From assembly GCF_019456655.1 (NCBI RefSeq), contig NZ_CP080332.1:744001-808000 (forward strand): a DNA stretch of 64,000 bases, written 5' to 3'. Of this stretch, positions 62,242-64,000 are shown piece by piece (position 1 is the first letter of the stretch; each line of letters starts with the position of its first letter). Source of the DNA: Mycolicibacterium diernhoferi. GTDB taxonomy: Bacteria; Actinomycetota; Actinomycetes; Mycobacteriales; Mycobacteriaceae. The position numbers and the translations under genes are program-made. Below the pieces are notes generated by a model that was given only the letters and a program-made list of their open reading frames with translations, did no database searches and was not told where the DNA came from.

Positions 62242-63449
62242 CGGAACACGGTAAACCGTCGGCCCGCATACAGCGCGGCGCCGAGCCCGACGACCCCGCA
62301 CCCGGCCAGCACCGAGGCGACCGGCAGTGTGAACGCCAGCACCAGGCATCCGGCCAGCCCGGCGGCGGGCACCAGCCGTCGCCGCGGGCGCAGCGTCCAG
62401 GCAGCGGCATTGGCGATCGCGTAGTACACCAGCACCGCGAACGACGAAAAGCCGATCGCCGCACGCACATCCAGGAGCGCGGCGAGCACCGCGACGATCA
62501 CGCCGACGGCCACCTCGGCGCGGTGCGGGCCGCCGAAGCGCGGATGCACCGCGGCCAGGAAGGCCGGCAGATGGCGGTCTCGCGCCATGGCCAACGTCGT
62601 GCGCGACACCCCGAGCACCAGCGCCAGCAGTGAACCGAGCGCGGCCACCGCCGCACCGGCGCGCACCAGCGGCGCCAGCTGCAGATGTCCGGCCGCGGTC
62701 ACCGCATCGGCGAGCGGGGCAGTGGCGGTGGCCAATCCGTCGCCGCCGAGCACCGACAGCACGGCGACGGCCACCGCCGTGTACACCAGCAGGGTGATGC
62801 CGAGTGCGATCGGAATGGCGCGGACGATGGTGCGGGCCGGGTCGCGCACCTCCTCACCGAGGGTCGCGATGCGGGCGTAACCGGCGAACGCGAAGAACAG
62901 CAGCCCGGCTGCCTGCAGCACACCTGCCGGGCTGATGTCGGTGTGCAGACTCAGCCCGGCGGCCTCGCCGGCACCGGCGAGCACCACCACGACCGCGGCC
63001 AGTACCGCAAGCACGATCGCGACGATGATCCTGGTGAGCAGTGCCGATTTCTGCACGCCGGCATAGTTCACCGCGGTCAGCGCGACCACCGCGGCGACCG
63101 CGACCGCGTGCGCGTACTGCGGGTATGCGTAGATGCCGACCGTGAGGGCCATGGCCGCGCACGACGCGGTCTTGCCGACGATGAAACTCCAGCCGGCGGT
63201 GTAACCCCAGAAGTCACCGAGACGTTCGCGGCCGTAGACGTAGGTGCCGCCGGACTGCGGGTACACCGCGGCCAGCCGCGCCGAGGAGTTCGCGTTGCAG
63301 TACGCAACGACGGCCGCGCCCGCGAGTCCGAACAGCAGGCCGGAACCCGCCGCGGCCGCGGCCGGCCCGAGGGCTACGAAGATGCCGGCGCCGATCATCG
63401 AGCCCAGCCCGATGACGACAGCGTCGAACGTGCCCAGGCGGCGCTCCAC
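62238..63449 (-). CDS. APC superfamily amino acid/amine permease
   Basis: The 403-residue protein has about 12 membrane segments. TM1 is VVIGLGSMIGAGIFVALGPA, with the GAG(I/L)F substrate-carboxylate motif, and TM6 is FFAFAGYARIATLGEEVRDPART. The loop VYPQSGGTYVYGRERLG is typical of the family. Substrate unknown. The GTG start lies 2 bases after the DoxX-like gene's stop, so it probably forms an operon with the uracil permease and the DoxX-like gene. Confidence 0.92.
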   Translation of the reverse strand: MERRLGTFDAVVIGLGSMIGAGIFVALGPAAAAAGSGLLFGLAGAAVVAYCNANSSARLAAVYPQSGGTYVYGRERLGDFWGYTAGWSFIVGKTASCAAMALTVGIYAYPQYAHAVAVAAVVALTAVNYAGVQKSALLTRIIVAIVLAVLAAVVVVLAGAGEAAGLSLHTDISPAGVLQAAGLLFFAFAGYARIATLGEEVRDPARTIVRAIPIALGITLLVYTAVAVAVLSVLGGDGLATATAPLADAVTAAGHLQLAPLVRAGAAVAALGSLLALVLGVSRTTLAMARDRHLPAFLAAVHPRFGGPHRAEVAVGVIVAVLAALLDVRAAIGFSSFAVLVYYAIANAAAWTLRPRRRLVPAAGLAGCLVLAFTLPVASVLAGCGVVGLGAALYAGRRFTVFR

Positions 63450-63451
63450 CT

Positions 63452-63721
63452 CTACTTGTTGCGCGCGGCGTTCACGCCCAGGTAGGCGATGTAGCCCAGC
63501 CCGCCGACGGCCGCCAGCTTGCGGGTCTTCGGGATCAGCAGGCCCACCCCGAGCGCGGTCTCGATGGTGCCGTTGGTCTTGATGTGCCGATCGGTGTCCC
63601 GCGGGAAGGCGGGCTTGGTCATCGACTCGAAAAGCTGCGGGGCCACGAAATGGGCCAGGCCCGCGCCGACCAGCGACAGACCCGCCAATGTGGCACCGGG
63701 CGAACTCTTCTTCTCGGCCAA
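63452..63721 (-). CDS. Small DoxX-like membrane protein
   Basis: The 89-residue protein has three short hydrophobic stretches (SLVGAGLAHFVAP, TALGVGLLIPKT, VGGLGYIAYLGV) with the GAGLAHF motif of DoxX/DoxD-like proteins. It starts at a TTG (63721) preceded by GAGAGG; no other in-frame start is available. Function unknown. Confidence 0.7.
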   Translation of the reverse strand: MAEKKSSPGATLAGLSLVGAGLAHFVAPQLFESMTKPAFPRDTDRHIKTNGTIETALGVGLLIPKTRKLAAVGGLGYIAYLGVNAARNK

Positions 63722-63731
63722 GGCAATCCTC

Positions 63732-64000
63732 TCAGTTGATCGCGTAGTCGCTCAGGGGGAACTCGGAGGCTTCCCTGATCGCCGTCTCGGTGGTGGTGGG
63801 TCGCAGCAGCGTGGGCTCCCCGGCCGGGTCGTAGTAGTAGGACCGCGCCGATGCGCAGTTGCCCAGGGTGAACAGTGAGTTGCCGAGCAGTTCGGTCATC
63901 CGGTCCAGATAGCGGGTGTTGGCTTCCTCGGTGACCTCGAAGGTGGTCGCGCCGCGCGCCTGCACCTCCCGGAACAGCCGGTCCATCAACCGCATCTGGT
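63732..64000 (-). CDS. C-terminal end of a probable flavin-containing monooxygenase (5' end outside window)
   Basis: About 89 codons are visible on the minus strand and the frame runs off the right edge. The pattern (VTEEANTRYLDRMTELLG, then FTLGNCASARSYYYDPAGEP and LLRPTTTETAIREASEF) resembles the C-terminus of Baeyer-Villiger/4-hydroxyacetophenone-type monooxygenases, where a Cys-Ser-x-x-x-Tyr stretch is followed by G-x-x-x-L-x-P. The catalytic domains lie outside the window, so the family call is tentative. Its stop is 10 bases before the DoxX-like start. Confidence 0.65.
   Translation of the reverse strand, partial: QMRLMDRLFREVQARGATTFEVTEEANTRYLDRMTELLGNSLFTLGNCASARSYYYDPAGEPTLLRPTTTETAIREASEFPLSDYAIN

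Noticed and set aside
61177..62424. A 415-codon plus-strand frame opposite the uracil permease gene
   Set aside because: Low-complexity Gly/Asp/Gln/His sequence antisense to a clear NCS2 permease.

Overview
The window is high-GC DNA from an actinobacterium. Gene content and order point to a Mycobacterium, most likely a fast-growing species (Mycolicibacterium type). Mycobacterial markers include ttfA, fgd1 (F420-dependent glucose-6-phosphate dehydrogenase), the glnX-glnH-pknG locus, a 13E12-family HNH gene, an LpqH-type lipoprotein and LpqL. Many genes overlap the next by 4 bases (GTGA or ATGA), GTG starts are common, and several -10 boxes lie so close to the start codon that leaderless mRNAs are likely. 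No tRNA, rRNA, CRISPR array or insertion sequence was seen, and no gene-free stretch exceeds 300 bases.

Region 1 (1-18889) is a conserved block: a CYTH protein, clpB behind an HspR/SigH-type promoter, ttfA, an SDR, a lipoprotein, a SPOUT methyltransferase, a GH76 mannanase, an NhaA-thioredoxin fusion, DedA, an LpqH-like lipoprotein, fba, a membrane protein, a DUF3151 protein, zitA with a palindromic operator inside its promoter, an M50 protease, a conserved hypothetical, purA, a thioesterase and a membrane protein. As I recall, it follows the M. tuberculosis order Rv0384c to Rv0356c, with pyrE and mgtE missing from their usual places.

Region 2 (18886-26510) is accessory: a 13E12 HNH protein with an SOS box over its start codon, a small exported protein with a possible frameshift, a phospholipase D, a P450-ferredoxin pair, and an MMPL transporter divergent from a MarR regulator.

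Region 3 (26539-34612) holds purT, a rhodanese, metZ, an SDR behind a palindrome, a secreted barnase-type RNase with a barstar-type inhibitor, a GNAT acetyltransferase, a luciferase-like monooxygenase and a metallo-beta-lactamase-fold hydrolase.

Region 4 (34648-47925) runs from fgd1 through pta-ackA and pknG-glnH-glnX to mutT3. Between fgd1 and pta lies a small catabolic island (GntR/UTRA regulator, SDR, APH-type kinase, class III aminotransferase). Its last gene overlaps pta, which suggests a kinase/phospholyase route feeding two-carbon metabolism.

Region 5 (47922-56254) is thiamine and envelope: thiE divergent from a TPP riboswitch and thiO-thiS-thiG, then a coupled SGNH hydrolase and ABC exporter, then LpqL and a tandem paralogue that has lost zinc ligands.

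Region 6 (56251-61016) is a compact biosynthetic operon: an MMPL transporter with a probable CTG start, a type III polyketide synthase, an ICMT-type methyltransferase and a flavoprotein, laid out like srsABC of Streptomyces. It probably makes and exports a methylated alkylresorcinol, quinone or alkylpyrone lipid. The window ends with a uracil/xanthine permease, an APC permease, a DoxX-like protein and the C-terminal end of a probable flavin monooxygenase.
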